Shown here: positions 1-11,673 of the stretch, piece by piece
Layout: each line of letters begins with the position of its first letter
How positions within the stretch are numbered: position 1 is the stretch's first letter
DNA from: JAJDXO01 sp965221855
Lineage (GTDB): Bacteria > Pseudomonadota > Alphaproteobacteria > Rhodospirillales > UBA2165
DNA: 64,000 bases
Reading direction: 5' to 3'
NCBI GenBank assembly: GCA_965221855.1
Contig: CBDCSV010000006.1
Span: 673,406 to 737,405, forward strand
Notes under the pieces: generated by a model
Databases searched by the model: none
Seen by the model: the letters and a program-made list of their open reading frames with translations, nothing else
What the model was told of the DNA's origin: nothing
Program-made: the position numbers and the translations under genes

Positions 1-160
1 GTGATGTGACGGCGGGGGCGCCCAGTATCCCGTTTCCGGCAAGCCGGCGCCGGGCCCGGTCCGCCAGACCGCCCGATCCGCAGCCATGGATAGACCGCTG
101 ATTCCGTTGCCGTTTCCGGCTTCGGACCCAGCCCACAGACGCGAAAGAGACCGCCTGAGA

Positions 161-1366
161 ATGCCGCCTGCCGACGGCCAGGCCGCGCCCCAAGGAAGCG
201 GCGCGCCCACCAGCACAAGTCCGCCCGAAGGGGCCGATGCGGCATTGATTCTTTCCGACGGCACCGTGTTCTGGGGAACCGGCCTCGGGGCGGAAACCTC
301 CAACGTCGGCGAGGTGTGCTTCAACACCTCGATCACCGGCTATCAGGAAATCCTCACCGATCCCTCCTACGCCGGGCAGATCATCACCTTCACCTTCCCC
401 CACATCGGCAACGTGGGCACCAACCCAGAAGACATCGAGACCGTGACCCCGGCGGCCCGGGGCTGCGTGCTGCGCGCCGACATCACCGGGCCCGCCAACT
501 TCCGGGCGACCCGTCATCTGGACGAGTGGCTCAGGTCCCACGGCCTCCCCGGCATCGCCGGGATCGACACCCGGGCGCTGACCCGCAGGATCAGGGAGTC
601 GGGCTTCATCAACGGCGCGGTGGTGAACGGACCGGAAAAGGGCGATGGCATGGACGTGGCGGCGGCGCTTGCCGAAGCACAGGCCTGGCCCGGCCTCGAC
701 GGCATGGACCTCGCCAGGACCGTCACCTGCGGCCAGACCTACCGGTGGGAGGAGAGCACCTGGGCGCTGGGCCGGGGCTACGGCGCCCTCGACAAGCCCA
801 GGCATCACGTGGTCGCCGTCGATTTCGGCGCCAAGCGCAATATCCTCCGCTGCCTCGCCGCCGCCGGGTGCCGCGTCACCGTGGTGCCGGCGACGGCCAC
901 CGCCGAGGACGTATTGGGCCACGAGCCGGACGGGGTGTTCCTCTCCAACGGCCCCGGCGATCCGGCGGCCACCGGCGAATACGCGGTGCCCATGATCCAG
1001 CAGGTGGTCGCGAGCGGCACGCCGGTGTTCGGCATCTGCCTCGGCCATCAGATGCTGGCGCTTTCATTGGGATGCAGGACGGAGAAAATGCATCACGGCC
1101 ACCGGGGCGCCAATCACCCGGTGAAGGACCTGGAGACCGGGAGCGTCGAGATCACCAGCCAGAACCACGGCTTCGTGGTGGTGCGCGACTCCCTCCCCGA
1201 CGGCGTGGTCGAGACCCACAGGTCCCTGTTCGACGGCACCGTCGAAGGCATCCGCCTCGACGGCAGGCCCGTGTTCAGCGTCCAGCACCACCCGGAAGCC
1301 TCCCCCGGCCCCCAGGACAGCCACCACCTCTTCGGCCGTTTCGTGAAATTCATGGACTCCAAGTGA
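161..1366 (+). CDS. carA: Carbamoyl-phosphate synthase small subunit (glutaminase)
   Basis: Small subunit of carbamoyl-phosphate synthase. It hydrolyses glutamine and channels ammonia to CarB for arginine and pyrimidine synthesis in the cytoplasm. The N-terminal CPSase domain shows NTSITGYQEILTDPSY and the C-terminal half is a class I glutamine amidotransferase. Counting from the longest possible start at 86, the nucleophile is Cys318 in GICLGHQ, and His402/Glu404 lie in HHPEASPGP. I prefer the ATG at 161, which follows a purine-rich GAAAGAGA; starting at 86 would add 25 poorly conserved residues, and even the stretch after 161 is a low-complexity tail before the domain begins. carB follows 178 bp downstream, so the two are probably one transcription unit. 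Identity is secure, the start less so. Confidence 0.95.
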   Translation: MPPADGQAAPQGSGAPTSTSPPEGADAALILSDGTVFWGTGLGAETSNVGEVCFNTSITGYQEILTDPSYAGQIITFTFPHIGNVGTNPEDIETVTPAARGCVLRADITGPANFRATRHLDEWLRSHGLPGIAGIDTRALTRRIRESGFINGAVVNGPEKGDGMDVAAALAEAQAWPGLDGMDLARTVTCGQTYRWEESTWALGRGYGALDKPRHHVVAVDFGAKRNILRCLAAAGCRVTVVPATATAEDVLGHEPDGVFLSNGPGDPAATGEYAVPMIQQVVASGTPVFGICLGHQMLALSLGCRTEKMHHGHRGANHPVKDLETGSVEITSQNHGFVVVRDSLPDGVVETHRSLFDGTVEGIRLDGRPVFSVQHHPEASPGPQDSHHLFGRFVKFMDSK

Positions 1367-1369
1367 ATT

Positions 1370-1430
1370 ACCACAGAGCACACAGAGAGAACAAAATTGA
1401 ACCACAGAGGCAGTGAGACACAGAGAAATG
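1370..1430. repeat. CCACAGAG-type intergenic repeat, carA-carB gap
   Basis: The gap holds two tandem versions of a CCACAGAG...CACAGAG motif (ACCACAGAGCACACAGAG, then GAACCACAGAGGCAGTGAG). The second resembles the left arm of the imperfect hairpin at 20090-20156, so this is a dispersed repeat family. No coding potential is apparent. Confidence 0.6.
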
Positions 1431-1544
1431 GTTGAGGAGAACGACCCTCTCACCCAAACGGTCATTGGCCTTGCGATCAAGGACCACGAAGCTCGGCTTT
1501 TGGCGTATACGAAGCCTAGCGGAATCCGGTTCTAGTGGAATCTG

Positions 1545-4811
<3,267 letters not shown>

Positions 4812-4911
4812 TGGTTGCTTCTTCCTGACATTCGGAATGTCCGCCCGTGGCGAGGGGCCGCGGGGAGCGGGGCCTTTTGACTCCTCTATGCGTTGAGACG
4901 GAAGACGAAAG

Positions 4912-5385
4912 ATGGAAAAGATACCGATGACCAAGAACGGCTTGGAGGCGCTGGAAGGCGAATTCAGGCGGCTTCGGTCCGAGGAGCGCCCGGCGATCAT
5001 CAAGGCGATCGAAGCGGCGCGGGAACACGGCGATCTGTCGGAGAACGCGGAATATCACGCGGCCCGCGAGCACCAGAGCTTCGTCGAGGGCCGGCTGGCC
5101 GAACTGGAGGACGTCATTTCGCGGGCCGACGTGATCGACCCGTCGACCCTCTCCGGCGACACGGTGCGCTTCGGCGCCACGGTGCACATCGTCGACGAGG
5201 ATACCGACGAGGAGCAGACCTTTCAGATCGTCGGCACCCATGAGGCGGATGCGTCCGCCGGCCGGCTGTCGATCACCTCGCCGTTGGCGCGCGGCCTGAT
5301 CGGCAAGAGCCTGGGCGATTCGGCGGAAGTCACCGCCCCCGGCGGCTCCAGGTCCTACGAAATTCTCGAGGTGGAGTACAAGTAG
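4912..5385 (+). CDS. greA: Transcription elongation factor GreA
   Basis: Transcript cleavage factor that enters the RNA polymerase secondary channel and rescues backtracked complexes. The 157-residue length is normal for GreA. The N-terminal half is the antiparallel coiled coil whose tip has HGDLSENAEY with acidic residues Asp41 and Glu44, at the same positions as in E. coli GreA. The C-terminal globular FKBP-like domain includes TSPLARGLIGKSLGD. The ATG at 4912 follows a purine-rich stretch (GACGAAAG). It lies 100 bp after carB. An IS630-family element is inserted only 6 bp beyond its stop codon, so any native terminator has been displaced. Confidence 0.97.
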   Translation: MEKIPMTKNGLEALEGEFRRLRSEERPAIIKAIEAAREHGDLSENAEYHAAREHQSFVEGRLAELEDVISRADVIDPSTLSGDTVRFGATVHIVDEDTDEEQTFQIVGTHEADASAGRLSITSPLARGLIGKSLGDSAEVTAPGGSRSYEILEVEYK

Positions 5386-5391
5386 GGCCTA

Positions 5392-6441
5392 GAGCGTATT
5401 TGAGATTGATTGAATCATTTTAGGGATTCCCAAGTATGGGCGAACCATGATTCAAGATGGATGCTGGGCAAGGAGGCCAGCATTCATGGCGAGACCTTAT
5501 TCGATTGATTTGCGAGAGCGTGTTGTTTTGGCGGTTTTGGCGGGGGAGAGTTGCCGCGCTGTAGCGGCTCGGTTTGGGGTTGCGGTTTCGAGCGTGGTTA
5601 AGTGGTCGCAGCGCTACCGGCGGACGGGGAGTGTTGCGCCCGGCAAGATGGGCGGTCACCGCCGCCGGGTTCTTGAGCCCCATCGGGAGTTCATTGTCGG
5701 CCGGATCGACCAGGAGCCGCATCTGACGCTGCATCGGTTGAGAGACGAGTTGGCCGCTCGGGGTGTCAGGGTATCCCACAGCACGGTATGGCTGTTTCTG
5801 CGCCGTGAAGGGCTGCGCTTTAAAAAAAACCCTGTTCGCCGTTGAACGGGCGCGCGCGGACATCGCCCGCCATCGCAGGCGCTGGAAGGCGTGGCAGGCA
5901 AAGCTTGATCCCGAACGGCTGGTATTCATTGATGAAACCTGGATCCGGACCAATATGGCCCCGCTGCGCGGCTGGGGGCCGAAAGGGGAGCGGGTCCGCG
6001 GCTTTGCCCCCCATGGGCGGTGGCACACCCTGACCTTCATCGGCGCGCTGCGCTGCGACCGGTTCACCGCGCCCTGCGTCTTCGACGGCCCCATCAATGG
6101 CGTGTGCTTCCGCGCCTACGTCGAGCAGCTGCTCGTGCCGACCCTGGTGCCCGGCGACATCGTCATCATGGACAATCTCGGCAGCCACAAGTCAAAAGCC
6201 GTGCGAAACGCCATCCGTGCCGCCGGAGCCAAGCTGTGGCTCCTGCCCAAATATTCCCCCGACCTCAATCCCATCGAGCAGACCTTTGCCCAAATCAAGC
6301 ACTGGATGAGAAACGCCCAGAAGCGGGAGATCGACGACTTATGGCGCCATCTCGGGAGCCTCATCGACACCATCGAGCCACAGCAATGCGCCAACTACTT
6401 CAAAAACGCAGGATACGCTTCCGTCAAAATATGAAACGCTC
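5392..6441 (+). mobile_element. IS630-family insertion sequence, element A copy 1
   Basis: A 1,050-bp element flanked by TA dinucleotides at 5390-5391 and 6442-6443, the target duplication typical of the IS630 family. Terminal inverted repeats begin GAGCGT on both ends (left GAGCGTATTTGAGATTGA; reverse complement of the right end GAGCGTTTCATATTTTGA, 12 of 18 matching). The same 1,050-bp element with identical proteins occurs at 16875-17924 and, inverted, at 61822-62871. It sits between the convergent ends of greA and an MFS gene. Removal with one TA leaves CTAG, the target preferred by IS630 itself. Confidence 0.95.
5486..6434 (+). CDS. IS630-family transposase, two frames joined at an A8 run (element A copy 1)
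   Basis: Frame 1 (5486-5845) encodes a helix-turn-helix DNA-binding part starting MARPYSIDLRERVV and ends just after FKKNPVRR. The DDE catalytic part lies in the frame one base further on, ending at 6434. It shows FIDETW (first Asp), IMDNLGSHK (second Asp) and YSPDLNPIEQ (acidic third residue). The frames meet at TTT followed by eight A (5822-5829). Loss of one A gives a continuous 315-residue protein, exactly the length of the intact transposase of related element B. I infer expression through polymerase slippage at the A run. A true inactivating frameshift is the alternative, but all three copies share it. Confidence 0.85.
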
Positions 6442-6447
6442 TAGGTT

Positions 6448-7698
6448 CTAGGTTACCCCGTCGGCCTCCATCCTGGCGCGTCCGCGGAGCAACGGCACGG
6501 CCAACACCGCCAGCACGACGATGGCGGCGATGCACGACACGCCCAGCGCCCGCTGCAGCCCGATGACTTCGGCCAATGAGCCGATCGCCAGCGATCCGAG
6601 AGCGGGCGCGCCCACCGAGAGGGACACCAATATCGAGATTGCCCGGCCGCGCATCCTGGGATCGGAAATGTGCTGAACCAGGCTGTTCCAGCCCACATTG
6701 GCGATGACGATGCCGAATGTCCCGACCGCCAACACTCCGAGCGCCAAATCGAAGGCTTCGACCGAGGCGAAAAACAGGACGAAGGCGGCCGCCAGAAACC
6801 CGCCGCCCAGCATGATGACCGTCATGCCCTCGGTGCGGCTCCGCAGCATCATCAGCGCCGCCCCCAGGAGAGCGCCGATGCCCGCCGCCGCGGTCAGGGG
6901 CGGCAACCCGACATCCGGCATGCCGAACACGTCACCGGCGAACCCGGCCAAGAGCTCGTTGTAGGGACGGATCAAGAGACCGATGGTGAAGGCCCCGGCC
7001 ATGAGCAGCCGCAGCGCCGGATGGCCGGCGACGTAGATGAGCCCTTCGCGTAAATCGCCGAACAAACTGGTCTCGCCGCGGCCGGACGCGAGCGGATTGG
7101 CGTGATGCATCAGCGACAGCATCAGGATCATCCATAAAGATGTCCCGCCATAGACCAGTATGACCGCGCCCCAATCGGCGAGGCTGAAGATCAGACCGGC
7201 GATGACCGGCCCGATGAAGCCGCCGACGTGAAAGGTGGTTGAATTGAAGGCGACCGCGGCGGCGATGTTTTCCCGTCCGGCCAGTTGGGGGATCAGGGCC
7301 TGCCGGGCCGGAAACTCGATCCCGAAGAACGCGCCCTGCAGCGCGCTCAGCATAATCAGCATCGGCACCGTGATGTCGCCGGTCAGCGCCAGGATGCCGA
7401 TGGCCGCGGTAACGGCGGCATTGCTGAACCCGGAGAGCGCGGCGACGAGCCGATGGCCGTAGCGGTCCGCCATGGCGCCGCCGACGGGTCCGACGAACAT
7501 CACCGGCATCATGCTGGCGAACCCGACGATGCCGAGCACCTGGGGCGATTCGGAGAGCTGCCAGGACAGGCCGCCCAGCCCCACGCGATTGGTCCACCAC
7601 CCGTGGGTGTGGGCCACGTGTCCCATTATGTAGAGGCGGTAGTCGCGCTTGGCGAGCGCATTGCGAAGTCCGCCGAATGCTGTCCACTCGCCGGCCAA
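6448..7698 (-). CDS. MFS transporter (EntS-like, MFS_3 type)
   Basis: Inner-membrane major facilitator protein of 416 residues with about 12 hydrophobic segments. The loop after TM2 has GGAMADRYGHR, the MFS motif A signature. The pattern and length resemble the MFS_3 group, which includes the enterobactin exporter EntS and other drug or siderophore exporters; the substrate cannot be inferred. The longest frame begins with a TTG codon at 7698; a later start is possible, but the first helix would be affected. The stop codon is 6 bp from the end of IS element A copy 1. The upstream neighbour on the same strand is a fumarylacetoacetase-family gene, 36 bp away, so the two may be co-transcribed. 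Confidence 0.85.
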   Translation of the reverse strand: MAGEWTAFGGLRNALAKRDYRLYIMGHVAHTHGWWTNRVGLGGLSWQLSESPQVLGIVGFASMMPVMFVGPVGGAMADRYGHRLVAALSGFSNAAVTAAIGILALTGDITVPMLIMLSALQGAFFGIEFPARQALIPQLAGRENIAAAVAFNSTTFHVGGFIGPVIAGLIFSLADWGAVILVYGGTSLWMILMLSLMHHANPLASGRGETSLFGDLREGLIYVAGHPALRLLMAGAFTIGLLIRPYNELLAGFAGDVFGMPDVGLPPLTAAAGIGALLGAALMMLRSRTEGMTVIMLGGGFLAAAFVLFFASVEAFDLALGVLAVGTFGIVIANVGWNSLVQHISDPRMRGRAISILVSLSVGAPALGSLAIGSLAEVIGLQRALGVSCIAAIVVLAVLAVPLLRGRARMEADGVT

Positions 7699-7734
7699 GA
7701 TCAGCCCGCCCGGCCCGCGGGCGCCATGTTCCGC

Positions 7735-8673
7735 CTATCCCTCCGGTGCATATTTTCCGGTCAATTGCGGCGTATGTACCCCGTCCAGACCCTTCTCCGC
7801 ATGATCGAGACGGGTATCCGGGCCCCAGGTGCGCTCGAGGCCGTCGCGGATATTGATCCTGAGCCGCCCGCACCCCTCGACTTCGAGTTCGACCACGTCG
7901 CCGTCCTGAAAGGCATGGAGGCCCCGGTGGTTGGTCCCGGTGGCGAGAATATCGCCGGGCTCCAGGGTGTGGCAGTGGCTGGCCCACTCGACGCATCGCG
8001 GGATTTTGTGCGCCATGTCGTCGGTGTTGAAATCCTGCTTGATCACGCCGTTGTTCCACAGCCGCACGCGGAGGTTCTGGGGATCGGCGATTTCGTCCTT
8101 GGTCACGATATAGGGTCCGACGGGCGAGTAGGTTTCCCGCGATTTCATCATGAAGAAGGTGTTCATCCCCGGGCCCAGGCCGCGGGCCGAGCCGTCGATG
8201 AAATTCACATAGCCGAAGACATGGTCCATGGCGTCCGCCTCGCCGACCTCAGTGGCCCTCTTGCCGATCACCAGACCCAGTTCGGCCTCGCCCTCGAAGA
8301 CGGTCGCCGGGATATCCTGCAACACCATGGTATCGCCGTGCCCGATGATCGAGCTCGGTGATTTGTGGAAGCCGTTGATCGGCGCCGGCTCGTCCCGGGT
8401 GCCGTCCTCCATGTAGTTGACCGCCATGCAGTCGATATTGAGCGGCCGGGGCAGCGGGGGGCGGATACGCACGTCATCGGCCGCCGCGCCGCCGCCGGCG
8501 GAGGCCGCTTCGGCCAGCCTGCCCCGGTACTGGCCGTAATTCTCGATCAGTCCGCGCATCTGATCCTGCGGCTGGAGATGCGGAATATCGGCCACGGCCG
8601 CGGACACGTCGACGACGGATCCGTCATCGCCGATCACGCCCATTACGAATTCATCGAAGAACAGGATTTTCAT
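7735..8673 (-). CDS. Fumarylacetoacetate hydrolase family protein
   Basis: Metal-dependent hydrolase or decarboxylase of the FAH fold (312 residues). These enzymes cleave or decarboxylate beta-diketo or oxo-acid intermediates of aromatic catabolism. The family metal triad is visible: Glu129 and Glu131 in FEGEAELGLVIGK and Asp160 in GYVNFIDGSARG. I chose the ATG at 8673 because AGGGGAGAGAC immediately precedes it; a longer version from 8721 lacks a ribosome site. The N-terminal domain (MKILFFDEFVMG) is the small domain seen in 2-hydroxyhepta-2,4-diene-1,7-dioate isomerase-like members. The neighbouring MFS gene could transport a substrate, but that is only inference. The specific reaction is unknown. 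Confidence 0.88.
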   Translation of the reverse strand: MKILFFDEFVMGVIGDDGSVVDVSAAVADIPHLQPQDQMRGLIENYGQYRGRLAEAASAGGGAAADDVRIRPPLPRPLNIDCMAVNYMEDGTRDEPAPINGFHKSPSSIIGHGDTMVLQDIPATVFEGEAELGLVIGKRATEVGEADAMDHVFGYVNFIDGSARGLGPGMNTFFMMKSRETYSPVGPYIVTKDEIADPQNLRVRLWNNGVIKQDFNTDDMAHKIPRCVEWASHCHTLEPGDILATGTNHRGLHAFQDGDVVELEVEGCGRLRINIRDGLERTWGPDTRLDHAEKGLDGVHTPQLTGKYAPEG

Positions 8674-8828
8674 TTGTCTCTCCCCTGAAACCCGGACGGG
8701 ACCCGGAATATTCGCGGCCATTCAAGCATAGGGCCCCGGGGAAGCAATCCCGGGGGCGAAATTGTCCGAAACCGGACCGTCCTCACCGATGGCTGGCCGT
8801 GACCGGCCCGGGGGTGTCTAATACCGGG

Positions 8829-9527
8829 ATGCCGAGAACGCATTTGATTGCCGCCGTATTTTTCCTGTTGTCTATTCCGTTGTCGAGCCCAGCCCCGGCG
8901 CAGACCAAGGTCGACCTGGAGCTGATCCTGCTCGCCGACGGATCGGGCAGCGTCGACGATGTCGAATTTTCGCTGCAGCGGCTGGGCACCGCCCGGGCGC
9001 TCCGCCATCCCAGGGTGGTCCAGGCGATCCAGTCCGGCTTTCTCGGCCGGATCGCGCTCACCTATGTGGAGTGGAGCGGTCCCGAACTCCACGTCCCCGT
9101 CGTCCCCTGGACCCTGCTCAGGACGCCGGCCGACGTGGAGGCCTTCGCCGCCAAACTGGAAACCCACCCCCGCGAACTCTATGGCGGCGGCACGGCCATC
9201 GGCGACGCCATCCTTCACGGTGTCGAGTCCCTCCAGGGCAACGCCTTCGAGGCCCGGCGCCGGGTCATCGATATTTCCGGCGACGGGCCCGACCGCAACG
9301 GCCTCCCCGCCGCCGTCGGCCGGGACGAGGCGGTGAAGCAGGGCATTACGGTAAACGGCCTTCCCATCCTCGAAGGGCGCTTCGGCCTCGATGAGTTTTT
9401 CCGCGCCAACGTGATCGGCGGACGGGGCGCCTTCGTCATCCCGGCGCGCACCTTCGCCGATTTCGAAACCGCGATCCGGGTCAAGCTGATCCGGGAGATC
9501 GCGTCCCTCCCCCACGCTACCCCCTAG
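8829..9527 (+). CDS. DUF1194 (VWA-like) secreted protein
   Basis: A 232-residue protein resembling the DUF1194 family of von Willebrand A-like domains. The ATG at 8829 gives a clean signal peptide (basic MPRTH, hydrophobic LIAAVFFLLSIPLSS, cleavage near PAPAQ); the longer frame from 8799 would bury it. A MIDAS-type metal site is visible as DGSGS at residues 37-41, followed later by GGGTAIGDAI and DISGDGPDRNG, the usual second and third MIDAS loops. It is probably periplasmic and metal dependent; its biological role is not established. Its 3' end overlaps the convergent GMC oxidoreductase gene by 11 bp. Confidence 0.85.
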   Translation: MPRTHLIAAVFFLLSIPLSSPAPAQTKVDLELILLADGSGSVDDVEFSLQRLGTARALRHPRVVQAIQSGFLGRIALTYVEWSGPELHVPVVPWTLLRTPADVEAFAAKLETHPRELYGGGTAIGDAILHGVESLQGNAFEARRRVIDISGDGPDRNGLPAAVGRDEAVKQGITVNGLPILEGRFGLDEFFRANVIGGRGAFVIPARTFADFETAIRVKLIREIASLPHATP

Positions 9528-11118
9528 CATCCTCGAGGATCATGTCGGCGGCCTTTTCGCCGATCATGATGGTCGGCGCGTTGGTATTCCCCGACGTCAG
9601 CCGCGGCATGACGGACGCATCCACGACCCGGAGCCGCTCGATCCCCCGCACCCGCAGGCGCGGGTCGACCACCGCCTCATCGTCGGCGCCCATCCGGCAG
9701 GTGCCCACCGGGTGATAGCTGGTGCGGCCGTAATCCCGGAGATATTGGAGCAGCTCATCGTCACTCCGGCAGCCGGTCCCCGGCAGGTGTTCGTTGCGGA
9801 CGTAACGCTGAAAGGCCGGCTGTTCGGTAATGGTCAGGCTGCGGCGCAGGCCGCGGATCAGGGTATCGATATCCTTCGGCGCGGTCAGATAGCGTCCATG
9901 GATCAGCGGCGCCTCGTAAGGATCGGACGAGGCGATCACCACCTCGCCCCGGCATTCCGGGCGCATCAGCGTCACCACGTTCATGGCGCCGGGCCAGGGA
10001 TGCGCGGTGGTGCCCACATAGTCGGCGCTGAACATCATCAGCAGGAACTGGATGTCCGGCGAGACCGCCGCCGGATCGATGGTGACGAAGCCGCCGGCGA
10101 ACGCCGCGCCCATGGCGAGATAACCCTTCCGGGTGAACGCGTACTGGATCGCCACGCTCATCTTCTTGACGACGCTGTTGGCGACGTCGTTGGCGCTGTC
10201 GTGCCCCTGGAGCCGGTACATGACCGCCGCGTTGTAGTGGTCCTGCAGATTCGCCCCGACGCCCGGCCGGTCGAGCGCCACATCGATGCCGTGCCGCTGG
10301 AGGAGGCCGCCCGGCCCGATCCCCGATAGCTGGAGGATCTGAGGCGAATTGAAGGCGCCGGCGCACAGGAGAACCTCACCGGACGCCCGGACCTGTCTGG
10401 CCCCGCCGCCCTGATCGAACTCGACCCCCACTGCCCGGCCGCTCTCGATCAGAAGCCGCCGCACCCGCACCTCGGTCTCGATTTTCAGGTTCCGACGCTG
10501 CTTGGCGGGACGCAGATACCCCACCGAGGTGGACGACCGGCGGCCGTTGCGCATGGTCCACTGGTAGGGTCCGATGCCCTCCTGTTCCGCGCCGTTGAAG
10601 TCCGGGTTGATCTTGAAGCCGGCGGTCTCGGCGGCCTCCAGGTACGCGCGCGACAACGGCACCTGGCCGTACGGGTCGGAGACCGCGATGGGTCCGCCGC
10701 TGCCGTGGTAGTCGTCCGCTCCCCGCTCCTGGTCTTCCATCTTGCGGAAGTAGGGCAGCACGTCGTCATAGGACCAGCCCACATTTCCGAGTTGCCGCCA
10801 CTGATCGTAGTCGGCCTTGTTGCCCCGCACGTAGACCATGCCGTTTATGGAACTGGTGCCGCCCAGCACCTTGCCGCGGGGCTGAATGATCGGCCGGTTG
10901 ACCTGAGCGGGATCGGGCTCGCTGTTGTAGAGCCAGTTGATGGCCTTGTCGGCGAAATGCCTGCCGTAGCCGAGGGGAATATGGATCCACGGATTGGTGT
11001 CGGCGGGCCCGGCTTCCAGCAGCAGCACCTTGTCGCGGCCCGAGGCGGTCAGCCGGTTGGCCAGCACGCATCCGGCGCTGCCCGCGCCGATGACGATGTA
11101 GTCGAAGCTATCGGTCAT
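9517..11118 (-). CDS. GMC-family oxidoreductase (choline dehydrogenase-like)
   Basis: FAD-dependent alcohol or choline dehydrogenase-type oxidoreductase, 533 residues, normal for the family. The N terminus carries the ADP-binding motif VIGAGSAGCVLANRL and the first GMC signature (GKVLGGTSSINGMVYVRG). The C-terminal substrate domain has SYHPVGTCRMG with the active-site His, and the end has NTNAPTIMIGEKAADMI. Substrate specificity cannot be read from sequence: choline dehydrogenases, long-chain alcohol and polyethylene-glycol dehydrogenases all look like this. The gene is downstream of a small secreted-protein gene, with 15 bp between them on the same strand. Confidence 0.93.
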   Translation of the reverse strand: MTDSFDYIVIGAGSAGCVLANRLTASGRDKVLLLEAGPADTNPWIHIPLGYGRHFADKAINWLYNSEPDPAQVNRPIIQPRGKVLGGTSSINGMVYVRGNKADYDQWRQLGNVGWSYDDVLPYFRKMEDQERGADDYHGSGGPIAVSDPYGQVPLSRAYLEAAETAGFKINPDFNGAEQEGIGPYQWTMRNGRRSSTSVGYLRPAKQRRNLKIETEVRVRRLLIESGRAVGVEFDQGGGARQVRASGEVLLCAGAFNSPQILQLSGIGPGGLLQRHGIDVALDRPGVGANLQDHYNAAVMYRLQGHDSANDVANSVVKKMSVAIQYAFTRKGYLAMGAAFAGGFVTIDPAAVSPDIQFLLMMFSADYVGTTAHPWPGAMNVVTLMRPECRGEVVIASSDPYEAPLIHGRYLTAPKDIDTLIRGLRRSLTITEQPAFQRYVRNEHLPGTGCRSDDELLQYLRDYGRTSYHPVGTCRMGADDEAVVDPRLRVRGIERLRVVDASVMPRLTSGNTNAPTIMIGEKAADMILEDARG

Positions 11119-11133
11119 GCCGCCTCGTCCGGC

Positions 11134-11592
11134 TTATTGGGTTACCGCGAAATTGGCGTGCGCCGTCACCATCCACTTGCCGCCGATATTCCGGAACACG
11201 GTCAGGCGCGGGGCGCGCCTGGCTACCGGTTTCCCGTCGATGGTCTCGGTGATGCGCAGCATGTAGCGGACCACCATGATGTCGCCCGACCGGGTGGCCG
11301 TGATCTCCTCATGCGAGAAACCCCGCTCGATCGAGACGGCCCCGACGCCCCGAGAGATATAGCCGTCCCGGTCAAATCCGACGCCGTTGCCCCGCATGAT
11401 CTGATACTCGGGCGCGAGAATGTTGCCGACCGCCGTTGGTCCGCCTCTAACCGCCTCGATGAAGGCAACGAGCTGCGCCTTGGCCGTGTCGTGAAGGCTC
11501 TGCGCCGCCGCGCCCGCCGACAATGGGCCCGATAAGAGGCCAAATAAGAGGACTGCCGCCGTCAGGGTGACGGCCGTTTTCGCCGGTTTCAT
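11134..11592 (-). CDS. Small secreted protein, NTF2/SnoaL-like fold suspected
   Basis: A 152-residue protein with a signal peptide (MKPAKTAVTLTAAVLLFGLLSG, Ala-rich cleavage region before QSLHDTAK). The mature part (FIEAVRGGPTAVGNILAPEYQIMRGNGVGFDRDGYI... then PRLTVFRNIGGKWMVTAHANF) has the layout of DUF4440/SnoaL NTF2-like proteins, ending in the typical strand with a conserved Trp. This is a fold guess from pattern, not a firm family assignment. An alternative ATG five codons upstream (11607) is possible. It lies directly upstream of the GMC oxidoreductase and may be co-transcribed with it. The longer open frame on this strand, up to 13185, is a shadow of the photolyase gene. Confidence 0.7.
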   Translation of the reverse strand: MKPAKTAVTLTAAVLLFGLLSGPLSAGAAAQSLHDTAKAQLVAFIEAVRGGPTAVGNILAPEYQIMRGNGVGFDRDGYISRGVGAVSIERGFSHEEITATRSGDIMVVRYMLRITETIDGKPVARRAPRLTVFRNIGGKWMVTAHANFAVTQ

Positions 11593-11673
11593 GTCGTGTC
11601 TACCCATTAAGTTCCGGTTATGGTGGTCCGTATCTAAACAATCCAACCGGCCCCCGGCAAACGTATCCTCTCC

